NCBI GenBank assembly: GCA_026003255.1 | Contig: BPGX01000003.1 | Location: 226,561 to 290,560 of the forward strand | DNA from: Bacteroidia bacterium | GTDB taxonomy: Bacteria > Bacteroidota > Bacteroidia > B-17B0 > Aurantibacillaceae | Direction: 5' to 3' | DNA: 64,000 nt | Shown: positions 43,663 through 53,165 of the stretch, piece by piece | How positions within the stretch are numbered: position 1 is the first letter of the stretch | Layout: the number at the start of each line of letters is the position of its first letter | Notes under the pieces: model-generated | Told to the model about the DNA's origin: nothing | What the model saw: only the letters and a program-made list of their open reading frames with translations | The model's database searches: none | Made by a program: the position numbers and the translations under genes

Positions 43663-44451
43663 ATGTCAGAGTTGAAAGTTAGGACAATGGCAGAAGTGGT
43701 AGCGAGTGGCGAAACTGTTGAATATCTTTTTTGGGTTGGTTGCGCTGGGAGTTTTGATGAAAGGGCTCAAAAAATCATGAAAGCAGTGGCTAAAATTCTT
43801 CAGGCAGCCGGAGTTTCCTTTGCGGTGCTTGGTACAGAAGAAACATGTACTGGCGATCCTGCTAAACGTGCGGGTAATGAATTTTTATTTCAGATGCAAG
43901 CCATGCAAAATATTACAACATTGAATAACTATGGTGTTAAAAAAATTGTAACCGCCTGTCCGCATTGTTTAAATACACTTAAAAACGAGTATCCTGCTTT
44001 GGGTGGTAATTACGAAGTTTTGCATCACACTCAATTGATTCAAAAATTATTAGATGAAGGAAAGATTAAAATTCAAGGAGGAAGTTTTAAAGGAAAGAGA
44101 ATTGTTTATCATGATCCTTGTTATCTTGGAAGGGCCAACAACATTTATGAAGCACCAAGAGAATTGATACAAAAATTAGATGCAGAATTAACTGAAATGA
44201 AACGAAGCCGAGCCAAAGGTTTCTGTTGTGGTGCAGGAGGTGCACAGATATTCAAAGAAGCAGAAAAAGGAACAAAAGAAGTGAATAATGAACGTGCGGA
44301 AGAAGCTTTGAATGAAAATCCTGAAATCATTGCAGTGGCTTGTCCATTCTGTAATTTGATGTTGAACGATGGTGTAAAACATTATCAAAAAGAGAATCAA
44401 GTTGGTGTAAAAGATATTGCACAATTGATTGTAGAAGCAGCCGATTTATAA
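43663..44451 (+). CDS. CCG-domain (HdrB-like) iron-sulfur protein
   Basis: This 262-residue cytoplasmic protein has two cysteine-rich CCG domains, which bind non-cubane Fe-S clusters in HdrB, LutA and GlpC relatives. Visible motifs are WVGCAGSFDERA, GTEETCTGDPAKRAGNE and CPHCLNTLKNEY in the first half. The second half has HDPCYLGRANN, FCCGAGGAQIF and CPFCNLMLNDG. The partner subunit with 4Fe-4S ferredoxin domains that usually stands beside it is not in the window. It probably channels electrons in a redox complex; the substrate is unknown. Confidence 0.88.
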   Translation: MSELKVRTMAEVVASGETVEYLFWVGCAGSFDERAQKIMKAVAKILQAAGVSFAVLGTEETCTGDPAKRAGNEFLFQMQAMQNITTLNNYGVKKIVTACPHCLNTLKNEYPALGGNYEVLHHTQLIQKLLDEGKIKIQGGSFKGKRIVYHDPCYLGRANNIYEAPRELIQKLDAELTEMKRSRAKGFCCGAGGAQIFKEAEKGTKEVNNERAEEALNENPEIIAVACPFCNLMLNDGVKHYQKENQVGVKDIAQLIVEAADL

Positions 44452-44569
44452 AATAATATAACACTAAAAGCACAGATTGAAACTGATTTTCATTGATTTT
44501 TTGAATGTTTTGTTATTGGGAGGTGTATTATTTGAAAAAATTCATGGATATTTGCATTAAAATTTTAAG

Positions 44570-46270
44570 ATGTTTAGGCATATAAGAAGTAATAAATTTT
44601 GGGTAGTTTGGGTTTTGATTTTTGTATTACCTGTATTTTATTTTTTTTATGATGATAATGATTTATTTGAAATCACTAAAAATTTAGAGATATTCAATAG
44701 CGTATACAGGAATATTCACGAGTCATATATTGAGAAGCCCAAGTCAGGAGAATTAATTAAAACGGCTATTGACGCGATGCTTAATTCTTTAGATCCTTAT
44801 ACAACTTATATTAGTGAAGATGATATTGAAGATTATCGTTTTCAAACAACAGGGGTTTATGCTGGCATTGGAGGCGCTCTTGAAAAAATGGATGGAAAGT
44901 TGTTTATTACAGAAGTGTATGAAAACTCACCAGCATTAGAAAATGGTTTAGTGCCCGGAACAGAGATTATTGCAGTAAACGGGAAGGATGTTTCAAAACT
45001 TTCACTAAATGAAATCACCAGTTTAATAAAAGGAGAAGCAGGTACATCGGTACAAATTAAATTTATTCCGTTTAGAAGTAATTCACCTGTTGAGAAAACA
45101 ATTGTTCGTAATGAAATTAAAAGTCAGACGAATGTTTTTTCTTCTATATTGAAGAACAACATCGGATACATTCGCTTGCAGTCATTTACAGATAATTGTG
45201 CAAGTGAGGTAAAAAAATCTTTGTTAGACCTTAAAAAGCAAAATGTTCAGGGATTGATATTAGATTTACGAGATAATCCGGGTGGTTTGTTGATGGAGGC
45301 GATACAGATTGTAAATTTATTTGTGCCAAAAGATGTTGAAGTGGTTTTTACGAAAGGAAGAACGTCGAATTGGTATAAGTCATACAGAACACTTGAAAAT
45401 CCTGTGGATACAGAAGTGCCTTTAATTGTATTAGTGAATGAAAATTCTGCGTCTGCATCTGAAATTGTGGCTGGTGCTTTACAGGATTTGGATAGGGCGG
45501 TGATTGTTGGAAGTCGTTCCTTTGGAAAAGGATTAGTACAAAACACCATTGATTTACCATACAATACTAAAATGAAAATTACAATAGCAAAGTATTATAC
45601 ACCAAGCGGCAGATGTATTCAGGCATTGGATTATTCCCAAAAAGATAAAAATGGAAGAGTACTGAAAGTACCAGATTCCCTGATTACAGCCTTTAAAACT
45701 AAAAATGGAAGAATTGTTTATGACGGAGCAGGTATTACTCCAGATGTAATAACAAAGCCAGAAAGTATATCCAACATTTTGATAGATTTAAACCAACAGA
45801 ATTTATTTTTTCAATTTGCTTATCAGTATGCTTTGAAGAGGGCTACAATACCAACGGTTAAAGATTTTTCTTTGACAGATAAAGATCTGGATGATTTCTT
45901 TAAATTACTAAAAGATAAAAAATATGTATATCATTCCAATCAGGAAAGTATTTTGAAAGAATTTAAGGTAAGCGCTGAAAATGATAGTATTTATGCGGAA
46001 GTTAAAAAAGAATATGAGGAATTATTTAATAGCTTAAGCCGGATTCAAGAAAAATTATTGATCAAGAATGTTCGTTATATCAGGGAATTTTTAGAAATTA
46101 ATATAATCAATTTTTATTATTACTCAAAAGGAAAAGAAGAATATATTGTATTGAAAGATAATGAGATTGATCAGTGTATTCAATTGTTGTCAGATAAAAC
46201 CAAAATAAAAGAAATTCTCACTAAAATAGAACCACCTAAAAAGCCCTTTAATAGTGAAAAGAAATTTTAA
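44570..46270 (+). CDS. S41-family C-terminal processing protease
   Basis: This 566-residue periplasmic protease of the CtpA/Tsp type has an N-terminal membrane anchor (FWVVWVLIFVLPVFYFFY). A PDZ domain follows at about 85-170 (GIGGALEKMDGKLFITEVYE). The S41 catalytic domain has the nucleophile region NENSASASEIVAGAL and the general-base lysine region GSRSFGKGLVQNT. The C-terminal half is helical and longer than the minimal CTP enzymes. It is likely to degrade or process exported proteins. The methyltransferase gene starts at the last base of its stop (TAATG). Confidence 0.92.
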   Translation: MFRHIRSNKFWVVWVLIFVLPVFYFFYDDNDLFEITKNLEIFNSVYRNIHESYIEKPKSGELIKTAIDAMLNSLDPYTTYISEDDIEDYRFQTTGVYAGIGGALEKMDGKLFITEVYENSPALENGLVPGTEIIAVNGKDVSKLSLNEITSLIKGEAGTSVQIKFIPFRSNSPVEKTIVRNEIKSQTNVFSSILKNNIGYIRLQSFTDNCASEVKKSLLDLKKQNVQGLILDLRDNPGGLLMEAIQIVNLFVPKDVEVVFTKGRTSNWYKSYRTLENPVDTEVPLIVLVNENSASASEIVAGALQDLDRAVIVGSRSFGKGLVQNTIDLPYNTKMKITIAKYYTPSGRCIQALDYSQKDKNGRVLKVPDSLITAFKTKNGRIVYDGAGITPDVITKPESISNILIDLNQQNLFFQFAYQYALKRATIPTVKDFSLTDKDLDDFFKLLKDKKYVYHSNQESILKEFKVSAENDSIYAEVKKEYEELFNSLSRIQEKLLIKNVRYIREFLEINIINFYYYSKGKEEYIVLKDNEIDQCIQLLSDKTKIKEILTKIEPPKKPFNSEKKF

Positions 46271-46962
46271 TGAAAGAGGAAGTATTAAAAGATATTTTAC
46301 AATGGCAACATCATTTATGGAAAACACCTTTGTTGTATTGGGAAGAAAAAGTAGATTGGAAGAAATTTGATAATAATTCAAAAGCCCTTGAAATTGGAGC
46401 ACGAGAAGGCGGTTTGTCTTTATGGTTAGCATTGAAGAATCTGGATGTAATCTGTTCAGATATTCAAAATCCTGAAATTAAGGCAAGCTTTTTACATAAA
46501 AAATATAACCTATCAAACAAAATTACTTACACTGATATAGATGCTACAAATATTCCTTATGAGAATTATTTTGACGTAATCATAATGAAATCTGTATTAG
46601 GAGGAATTGGAGCAAATAATAGGCAAGATAGGCAAATTAAAACGATTGAGCAGGTTCATAAAGCATTAAAGCAAGGAGGTTATTTTTTATTTGCAGAAAA
46701 TGCAAAAGCTTCTTATTTGCATCAAATTTTTAGAAAATTAAAACCGTGGAGTAAATACTGGAATTATCCTAAGATTGAGTTTCTTGAGTATTACTTACAG
46801 CAGAGATTTCAAATTGTTGAAATAAAATCTTTTGGTTATATTAGTGCATTTATAACTAATACAAAACTGCAAAAACTAATTTTGCCTATTGACAAAATGT
46901 TTTGCAAACTTTTACCATCAGATAGTATGCACATTGTTTATGGAATAGCCCGGAAATCATAA
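46270..46962 (+). CDS. SAM-dependent methyltransferase (class I)
   Basis: This 230-residue protein has a Rossmann-fold methyltransferase core: motif I ALEIGAREGGLSLWLAL, an acidic residue at the end of strand 2 (VICSDIQNP), motif post-II ITYTDIDATNIPYENYFDVIIM, and QGGYFLFAENAKA. The substrate is unknown; relatives act on small molecules, quinones or sugars. It is translationally coupled to the upstream protease by a one-base overlap and followed by osmC 12 bases later. Confidence 0.8.
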   Translation: MKEEVLKDILQWQHHLWKTPLLYWEEKVDWKKFDNNSKALEIGAREGGLSLWLALKNLDVICSDIQNPEIKASFLHKKYNLSNKITYTDIDATNIPYENYFDVIIMKSVLGGIGANNRQDRQIKTIEQVHKALKQGGYFLFAENAKASYLHQIFRKLKPWSKYWNYPKIEFLEYYLQQRFQIVEIKSFGYISAFITNTKLQKLILPIDKMFCKLLPSDSMHIVYGIARKS

Positions 46963-46974
46963 AATCAATATGTT

Positions 46975-47379
46975 ATGCCAACATCTATTGTAAAATATAT
47001 TGGAGAAAAGAAAACAAAAGCCATTCACATTAGAAGTCAAAGTATTATTGAAACCGATGCACCACCAGATAATAATGGAAAAGGAGAACGTTTTTCTCCA
47101 ACCGATTTATTGGCTACATCTCTTGCGTCCTGTATGATTACTATTATGAGTATTATTGCCGAACGGGAAAATATACCATTAGAAGTAGAAGCAGAAGTTA
47201 CAAAAATTATGGCAGATAATCCACGAAGAGTTAGTGAAATACATATTGAACTTAAAATCAAAAATTTTAATTATTCTGAAAAACACAAAAAAATGCTTGA
47301 AAACGCTGCATATACTTGCCCAGTAGCAAAAAGTTTACATCCTGATATAAACCAAAAAATCAATATAATATGGTATTAA
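46975..47379 (+). CDS. OsmC/Ohr-family thiol peroxidase
   Basis: This 134-residue protein has the two conserved cysteines of the OsmC family, in LASCMITIMSIIAERENI and YTCPVAKSLHPDI. It reduces organic hydroperoxides in studied members. The arginine of the active site is probably in the early SIIETDAPPDNNGKGERFSP region. The next gene's start codon lies within its last codons, a short overlap of 10 bases. Confidence 0.88.
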   Translation: MPTSIVKYIGEKKTKAIHIRSQSIIETDAPPDNNGKGERFSPTDLLATSLASCMITIMSIIAERENIPLEVEAEVTKIMADNPRRVSEIHIELKIKNFNYSEKHKKMLENAAYTCPVAKSLHPDINQKINIIWY

Positions 47380-47750
47380 AAAGAGTAACTATCATGTTAT
47401 TATCTTTCGTTTCGCTTGCTATTATGGCGCAAAAAAAAGAGAATACTACAACTATTAAAGACACCACACAAAAAACAATTACCATCAAGGGGATTGTTTC
47501 AAAAGGTGTGGAAGCAGGATGTATTATTCTTACTACCAGGGAACAAAAAGTTTACTTACTACTGAATTTAAAAACGGAGATTAAGGAAGGAAGTTGTATT
47601 AAAGCAACAGGTTATGTTCAAAAAAACAAAGCTACTACATGTATGCAGGGAATACCTTTTTATACCATAAACTATTGCCCTTGTAGCAAAAAGTCCAAAC
47701 CAAAGTATCAAAGGGATTTACCGAAAGAAAAAACAATGAAAACTAATTAG
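47370..47750 (+). CDS. Small exported protein of unknown function
   Basis: This product of up to 126 residues has a signal peptide (ITMLLSFVSLAIMAQ; the start may instead be ATG 47394). It is followed by a compact OB-like domain: KTITIKGIVSKGVEAGCIIL, then KVYLLLNLKTEIKEGSCIKATGYVQ. Four cysteines (in AGCII, GSCIK, TTCMQG and NYCPC) could form disulfides. The Lys-rich tail is variable. No family is named with confidence. It overlaps osmC by 10 bases, suggesting an operon from the protease onwards. Confidence 0.65.
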   Translation: MVLKRVTIMLLSFVSLAIMAQKKENTTTIKDTTQKTITIKGIVSKGVEAGCIILTTREQKVYLLLNLKTEIKEGSCIKATGYVQKNKATTCMQGIPFYTINYCPCSKKSKPKYQRDLPKEKTMKTN

Positions 47751-48343
47751 AAGTATCCTTTTTCAACCAATTGTACCGCTTTTTCAACCATATAATCTTC
47801 TCCGGTTGGGTCATAAGTTACTTTCATAGAGTTTCCAAAAATATATGCTAATGCTTGCCACATAGCGGCTTCAAAGCCACCACGCATTTCTTTCACAATT
47901 TGATAAGTTGTTTTACCTGTTTCACGATAAATGAGTTTCATTAATATGCGACCTTGTGTAACGGACAAGTTTTTGAGGTCTTCTTCAAACTTTGCCCGAA
48001 GTTCTTTTTCACATTGTTTAATGAATTTTTTTCGTTCTTTTTCAGTAGGTATTTGTGCCAATTTATTATCCATTTCTTTAAGGATAGCAGATGCCAAAAC
48101 AGCATAAGGATAAACTTTTTTAACATGGTATTTTGTTTTAGTCCATTCTTCAAATGCTTTTTTAGAATACATGACTTTTCCCCAGTATGTCCAAACTTGA
48201 ACTTCCGGTAAATCAATGATAGGAAAAGTATCATGTTCAACTATAATGCCTTTTACAGGTAAATAAATTTTTTCTTCACTATCCTGAGGAAATACTGAAA
48301 ATTTAATCAACCATAAAAACAAAAAGGAGATTAACTTTTTCAT
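47747..48343 (-). CDS. DUF4294-family exported protein
   Basis: This 198-residue Bacteroidota protein has a signal peptide (MKKLISFLFLWLIKFSVFPQ). It shows the DUF4294 core: HDTFPIIDLPEVQVWTYWG, then KYHVKKVYPYAVLASAILKEMD and RETGKTTYQIVKEMRGGFEAAMWQ (residues about 150-173). Its role is not known, though the family is well conserved in the phylum and likely periplasmic. It converges with the preceding gene, sharing four bases at the stops. Confidence 0.85.
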   Translation of the reverse strand: MKKLISFLFLWLIKFSVFPQDSEEKIYLPVKGIIVEHDTFPIIDLPEVQVWTYWGKVMYSKKAFEEWTKTKYHVKKVYPYAVLASAILKEMDNKLAQIPTEKERKKFIKQCEKELRAKFEEDLKNLSVTQGRILMKLIYRETGKTTYQIVKEMRGGFEAAMWQALAYIFGNSMKVTYDPTGEDYMVEKAVQLVEKGYF

Positions 48344-48403
48344 ATTAATTGATACACAATTATACGAAAAAGTAACCTTAAAGTTGGGATATAATAGGAT
48401 TTT

Positions 48404-48790
48404 TTAAGAAAGGATATTTTCTATTTCGTGTAAAATTTTGTTCTCTTTTTTTGATATGCCGTGTGTGGTTTCAGCAATTTTGCGACAGGTTTTTAAAATT
48501 TTCTGGGTTACATCTGATGTGAATAATTTTTTATGTTCCTCAACATATTCTTTAAAGTGTTTGAGTGCTTCTTTTTCTTTTACATCGTTGTCTGCTAACC
48601 AATCAAATACTGAAACTATTTGAAATGCTACATCCTCACCAAACTCATCTGTGTCTTCCTCTAATGGAACCCATTGTTCTCTTACGATTTTAATTAAAGT
48701 TTGAAATTCTTCTTTTTTTACTTGCTTATCAGCATGTGCTACAGCATAGAACGCATGACCAATTGCACGATAAAATTTTTCACTATACAT
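48404..48790 (-). CDS. TerB-like cytoplasmic protein
   Basis: This 128-residue all-helical protein resembles the TerB/DjlA N-terminal fold: AIGHAFYAVAHADKQVKKEE (helix with the ADKxVxxxE metal-binding type loop), FDWLADNDVKEKEALKHF and TTHGISKKENKILHEIE. The function of solitary TerB-like proteins is unknown. It has no membrane segment or signal peptide. Confidence 0.65.
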   Translation of the reverse strand: MYSEKFYRAIGHAFYAVAHADKQVKKEEFQTLIKIVREQWVPLEEDTDEFGEDVAFQIVSVFDWLADNDVKEKEALKHFKEYVEEHKKLFTSDVTQKILKTCRKIAETTHGISKKENKILHEIENILS

Positions 48791-48851
48791 AGTTTTTGCC
48801 TTAAATATAATAAATGAAACATTAAACTATAAGTAATTTTATGGAGTGTTT

Positions 48852-49187
48852 TTACCTTTGTTGAATCACTAAGACGTATTTTAATATCTTTTCTTCATCT
48901 TGTGAGGATAATATTTGTTGTCCTAATTTTTTATTTACTTTTTTAACCATTGGAGGAATTATTTTTCTCCACTCTGCTTCATTCAATGCTTTTGGATTGT
49001 ATAATTTATGACAAAGATTGCAATTATTTTGATACAATTTTTTGCCTTCTTTTAATTCTTCTAATGTAAGATTAGGAAAAATATCTTTTCCTTTTTCAAC
49101 ATCTATTTCTGTTGGTTCTGCTAATTTTAAGGTAGTACAGGAAAGCGTGAAAATAACGAGCGAATGAACAATCAACGATTTTTTCAT
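48852..49187 (-). CDS. Mono-haem c-type cytochrome lipoprotein
   Basis: This 111-residue protein has a short signal peptide with a lipobox-type cysteine (VHSLVIFTLSC) and a single haem-attachment motif in NNCNLCHKLYNPKAL (CxxCH). A methionine in IIPPMVKKVNKK is the likely distal ligand. It is presumably anchored on the periplasmic side as a small electron carrier. It is 6 bases downstream of the M20 hydrolase gene on the same strand. No oxidase or reductase gene is adjacent. Confidence 0.82.
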   Translation of the reverse strand: MKKSLIVHSLVIFTLSCTTLKLAEPTEIDVEKGKDIFPNLTLEELKEGKKLYQNNCNLCHKLYNPKALNEAEWRKIIPPMVKKVNKKLGQQILSSQDEEKILKYVLVIQQR

Positions 49188-49192
49188 AGAAT

Positions 49193-50386
49193 TTAATTAT
49201 TAAAATTATTAAGATAATTGAATATTAACCAACTCATTGTTGAAGTTCCGTAAAATAAGGCGTTTTCATCTATGTCAAAATAAGGCGTGTGCACATTGTG
49301 TGTAATTCCTTTTTTCTTATTACCGGTTCCTAAACGATAATAGGTACCGGGTACTTTTTGAAGATAGTAGGCAAAATCATCGGCGGTCATTCGGATGGGA
49401 AGTTCTACAACATTTTTCTTGCCTAATAATTCAATGGCTTTTATCTTGAAAAATTCTGTGAGTGATGGGTTGTTGATTAATGGTGGGTAACCTTTTACGA
49501 TATTGAGTTGTACTTTTACTTTGTATTTTTTAGAGAAATTTGTTGTGATTTGTTTCAAAAACTTATAGAGTTGTTCGCGTTTTTTGGGGTTTAAGGTGCG
49601 CATTGTGCCCGCCAGTTCTACTTTTTCGGGGATTACATTAGTAGCGCCATTGGCGATAAATTTTCCAAATGAAAGTATAGTATGTTCTTTAATCATTCGT
49701 TCAAGGGGAAATTCTTTTGAGATTTCTGTAATTAAATGACTGGCAACAGGTATTGGATTGTTTGCCCTTTCTGGCATAGCGCCATGACCGCCTTTACCAA
49801 TGATAGTGATGTAAATTTCATCTGTACTGGCCATATATGGACCTGAACGAAAACCTACTTTTCCGGCTTCTAAATCAGGAAATACATGTTGGGCAATAAC
49901 GCTATTCACTTTTGGGTTGGAAAGCGCTTTTTCTTTAATCATTAGCGTTGCACCACCGGGCAATACTTCTTCGCCGGGTTGAAAGAAAATTTTGACACAA
50001 CCGTTTAAATTGTGTTCAATTTCTTTTAATACACGAATGACACCTAATGCACAAGCGGTATGTACATCGTGTCCGCAGGCATGCATTACATTTGGAACAC
50101 TGGAAGCATACGAGCAGTTGTTTTTTTCTTGAATCGGTAAGGCGTCAATATCAGCACGTAAAGCAATACAGCGATTGGTTTTAGTGGATTTTCCTAATGT
50201 TGCAATAATCCCAGTATTAGCTACTTTTTTATACGAAATGTTCCATTGACGAAGTTGTTGTTCAATGTATTCGGCTGTTTTGTATTCTTGAAAAGAGAGT
50301 TCCGGGTTTTGATGAAGGTGTCTGCGATGTTGGTCAATTTCTGGAAAAATCTTTTCTGAAAGTTGAAGTATTTTATTTTGAATCAT
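49193..50386 (-). CDS. M20-family (M20D) metal-dependent amidohydrolase
   Basis: This 397-residue cytoplasmic hydrolase is of the aminoacylase/IAA-amino-acid hydrolase type. Metal ligands are visible in HACGHDVHTAC, QPGEEVLPGGATLM (catalytic Glu pair), AQHVFPDLEAGKVGF and the C-terminal RMTADDFAYYLQ. A dimerisation domain lies in the middle (GGHGAMPERANNPIPVASHL). It is likely to remove N-acyl groups from amino acids or small peptides; the substrate is not known. It is the upstream gene of a possible two-gene unit with the cytochrome lipoprotein. Confidence 0.9.
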   Translation of the reverse strand: MIQNKILQLSEKIFPEIDQHRRHLHQNPELSFQEYKTAEYIEQQLRQWNISYKKVANTGIIATLGKSTKTNRCIALRADIDALPIQEKNNCSYASSVPNVMHACGHDVHTACALGVIRVLKEIEHNLNGCVKIFFQPGEEVLPGGATLMIKEKALSNPKVNSVIAQHVFPDLEAGKVGFRSGPYMASTDEIYITIIGKGGHGAMPERANNPIPVASHLITEISKEFPLERMIKEHTILSFGKFIANGATNVIPEKVELAGTMRTLNPKKREQLYKFLKQITTNFSKKYKVKVQLNIVKGYPPLINNPSLTEFFKIKAIELLGKKNVVELPIRMTADDFAYYLQKVPGTYYRLGTGNKKKGITHNVHTPYFDIDENALFYGTSTMSWLIFNYLNNFNN

Positions 50387-50601
50387 AAACTAAAATTAAT
50401 AATATTCATCTTTTATTCATACAAACCACGAAGAACAAGAAGTTTTTTTCATAAAGCTCACAAAGTAATTTTTTGTTGGCAAAGTGTGTCAGAACTTTGT
50501 GGACTTTGTTTATTCCATTTAGTTCTTTGCGTTTAAAATTCATGTATTTTATAAGTCAATTCAATTTTCATTAATCCTATTACATAATCAGGGATAAAAA
50601 T

Positions 50602-51723
50602 CTATTCTCCAAAAATTTCACTTAATTTTCTTTCTAATGCATCGCCACGAAGGTTTTTTGCAATAATAATGCCGTTTTTATCAATTAAGATATTTTGTGG
50701 AATAGAACTAATACCAAAGGCCTGTGCCACTTCATTACTCCATCCTTTCAAATCGCTTACGTGTGTCCATGTGAGCCCGTCTTTTTCAATGGCTTTGAGC
50801 CAGGCATTTTTGTTTTGGTCTAATGATACGCCTAACACCGTAAAACCTTTGTCTTTGAACTTATTGTATGCTGCAACAACAAAAGGATTTTCCATTCTGC
50901 AAGGTCCACACCAGCTTGCCCAGAAATCGATTAAAACATATTTGCCTTCAAAATCACGAATGTTGACTGGTTTTCCGTTAGGGTCATTTTGAGTAAATTC
51001 CATAATTTTTTTGCCAATAGCAGTACCATTGATTTGCATGAGTTTTTGCTGTGCGAGTTTGCCGAATTTAGTATTCAAAAAATTTTTATCAAGATAGGAG
51101 ACAACTTCTTCTAATTCGGTAACTGAAATGTTGGGATTGTTATTGAATTCCTGATAAATTATATAACCGCTTACAGGCGATGCAGGATGTGTTTTAATCA
51201 TTTCTTTTAAGGTATTTTTCACTTTTTCATTGAGTTTTGTAAAATCTTCTTGAATTTGATTGACTGTAGCAGCGTCGTTTCGTTGAAGTGCTTCGTTGTA
51301 TTTTTGATACATTGCTTGTTGTTGTGTTCCAAAATTTTTCATGAGAGTTCTGTATTCTACAAAATAGTTTTGTTCTTTGCCTGCTTTTACTCGGGCATTG
51401 TAGAGAGAATCAACGTGTGCTTCAATAGTAATGTTTGATTGGTCAATGAAAAATGGCGCATTGGGGAGTGCCATTGGGTTCCTATCAAAATTAATCCAGT
51501 ACATATTGATTTCAGGTGTGGTGCCTTTGAAGTTAAAAGAGTTGTTTCTAATAATAACCGAGTCCGTTTTAAAGTCGTTATTCCATTTGTGATGAAGGTA
51601 TATTTTGGAATATTTGCTTGTTCCTTTGAGAGTTCCTTTGATGGAAAATTTTATGGGTGTTTGAGCAATGGAAAAAGATAATGCTAAAACAGTATTTATG
51701 ACGATTTGTGATATTGTTTTCAT
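50602..51723 (-). CDS. Envelope TlpA-type thioredoxin with DUF4369 N-terminal domain
   Basis: This 373-residue exported protein has a signal peptide (IVINTVLALSFSIAQ). A DUF4369-type beta domain is at about 22-120 (FSIKGTLKGTSKYSKIYLHH) and a helical linker of about 130 residues follows. The C-terminal AhpC/TlpA thioredoxin domain has WCGPC in LIDFWASWCGPCRMENPF and the cis-Pro loop FGISSIPQNILID. Such proteins reduce disulfides of envelope proteins or cytochrome apoproteins. It stands alone, with a 215-base gap downstream. Confidence 0.9.
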   Translation of the reverse strand: MKTISQIVINTVLALSFSIAQTPIKFSIKGTLKGTSKYSKIYLHHKWNNDFKTDSVIIRNNSFNFKGTTPEINMYWINFDRNPMALPNAPFFIDQSNITIEAHVDSLYNARVKAGKEQNYFVEYRTLMKNFGTQQQAMYQKYNEALQRNDAATVNQIQEDFTKLNEKVKNTLKEMIKTHPASPVSGYIIYQEFNNNPNISVTELEEVVSYLDKNFLNTKFGKLAQQKLMQINGTAIGKKIMEFTQNDPNGKPVNIRDFEGKYVLIDFWASWCGPCRMENPFVVAAYNKFKDKGFTVLGVSLDQNKNAWLKAIEKDGLTWTHVSDLKGWSNEVAQAFGISSIPQNILIDKNGIIIAKNLRGDALERKLSEIFGE

Positions 51724-51815
51724 TGAAAAATTTTTTTTGGTAAAAATACAGCAAATTAACTTAATACAGAATTTTTTTAAGATATTTTTAATAGTATTAG
51801 CCGCAAAAATGAAAT

Positions 51816-53156
51816 ATGAATGGAGATTTTAGTAACTGGAAAATTTTGAAATTTGGTGGTACGAGTGTAGGAACAGCAGAACGGATGAAGAATCTGGTGA
51901 AGTTGATTGTAAATGATGAACCAAAGATAGTTGTTTTATCAGCAATGAGCGGTACTACAAATGCCTTGGTAAAAATTAGTGATTTATTAGCACAAGAAAA
52001 ATTTAAAGAAGCACTATTAGAAATAAATAATTTACATCAAAATTATTTAAATGTATGTAAAGATTTGTTGGTCAATGAATATCTTGAAACGGGTATTTCC
52101 TTTGTCAATTCTGTATTTGAGACCATCAAAGGTTTTCACAATGAAGCAAACGTGTTTACGAAAGTAGAAGAAAAAATAATATTGGCACAGGGAGAACTTT
52201 TAAGCACACATTTGTTTTATTTTTACTTACAACAAATAGGAGTAAAAGCTGTATTATTGAATGCACTTGATTTTATGAAATTAGATGAAAATAATGAGCC
52301 AGACATTGATTTTACTCGTCAGGTGTTATCTAATACTTTGAAGGAATATAAAGATGATAAATTATTCATAACACAGGGATACATTTGTCGCAATGCTTTT
52401 GGAGAAGTAGATAACTTAAAAAGAGGAGGTAGTGATTATACGGCATCAATTATAGGAGCGGCTATTCGTGTGAGAGAAATTCAAATTTGGACAGATATTG
52501 ACGGAATGCACAATAATGATCCAAGAGTGGTATCACGGACATATCCTGTGAATTATTTGAGTTTTGATGAAGCGGCTGAGTTGGCATATTTTGGTGCTAA
52601 GATATTACATCCGGCCTGTATTTTGCCGGCACAAAAAGAACAAATTCCTGTGATTTTGAAAAACACGATGCAGCCACAAGCATTTGGAACCATTATTACC
52701 AGTGCTTTTCCGAATGAAGGTTTTAAGGCAGTTGCTGCCAAAGATAATATTACGGCTTTGCAAATTAAGAGTTACAGAATGTTGTTGGCGTATGGATTTT
52801 TGCGGGCGATATTTGAGATTTTTGAACGATATAAAACGCCGATTGATATGATTACGACGTCAGAAGTGGCGGTGAGTGTAACGATTGATGATACTACGCA
52901 TTTGAATGAGATTGTAGAGGATTTAAAGCAGATAGCGAGTGTAGAAATTATACCAGAACAAGCAATTATATGTATTGCGGGTTATTTACCGAAAGGAAAA
53001 GCGGGTTATTTGTTCAAAGTGGCAGAGGCGTTAAAGGATATTCCAATAAGTATGATTTCTTATGGTGGAAGTGATTATAATATCTCTGTATTGATTCATC
53101 AAAAACATAAGAAGCAAGCGATGGAGCAATTGAACAAAGTGTTGTTTAATTTATAA
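51816..53156 (+). CDS. lysC: Aspartate kinase
   Basis: This enzyme makes aspartyl phosphate, the first step to lysine, threonine, methionine and diaminopimelate. The 446-residue monofunctional protein opens with the kinase signature ILKFGGTSVGTAERM, includes KRGGSDYTASIIGAAI and WTDIDGMHNNDPRVV, and ends with paired ACT-type regulatory domains (about 310-446, with AVSVTIDDTTHLNEIVE and IPISMISYGGSDYNIS), so feedback inhibition is expected. The symbol follows the lysA gene 9 bases downstream, which points to the lysine branch. Confidence 0.93.
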   Translation: MNGDFSNWKILKFGGTSVGTAERMKNLVKLIVNDEPKIVVLSAMSGTTNALVKISDLLAQEKFKEALLEINNLHQNYLNVCKDLLVNEYLETGISFVNSVFETIKGFHNEANVFTKVEEKIILAQGELLSTHLFYFYLQQIGVKAVLLNALDFMKLDENNEPDIDFTRQVLSNTLKEYKDDKLFITQGYICRNAFGEVDNLKRGGSDYTASIIGAAIRVREIQIWTDIDGMHNNDPRVVSRTYPVNYLSFDEAAELAYFGAKILHPACILPAQKEQIPVILKNTMQPQAFGTIITSAFPNEGFKAVAAKDNITALQIKSYRMLLAYGFLRAIFEIFERYKTPIDMITTSEVAVSVTIDDTTHLNEIVEDLKQIASVEIIPEQAIICIAGYLPKGKAGYLFKVAEALKDIPISMISYGGSDYNISVLIHQKHKKQAMEQLNKVLFNL

Positions 53157-53165
53157 ATTAAGGAT

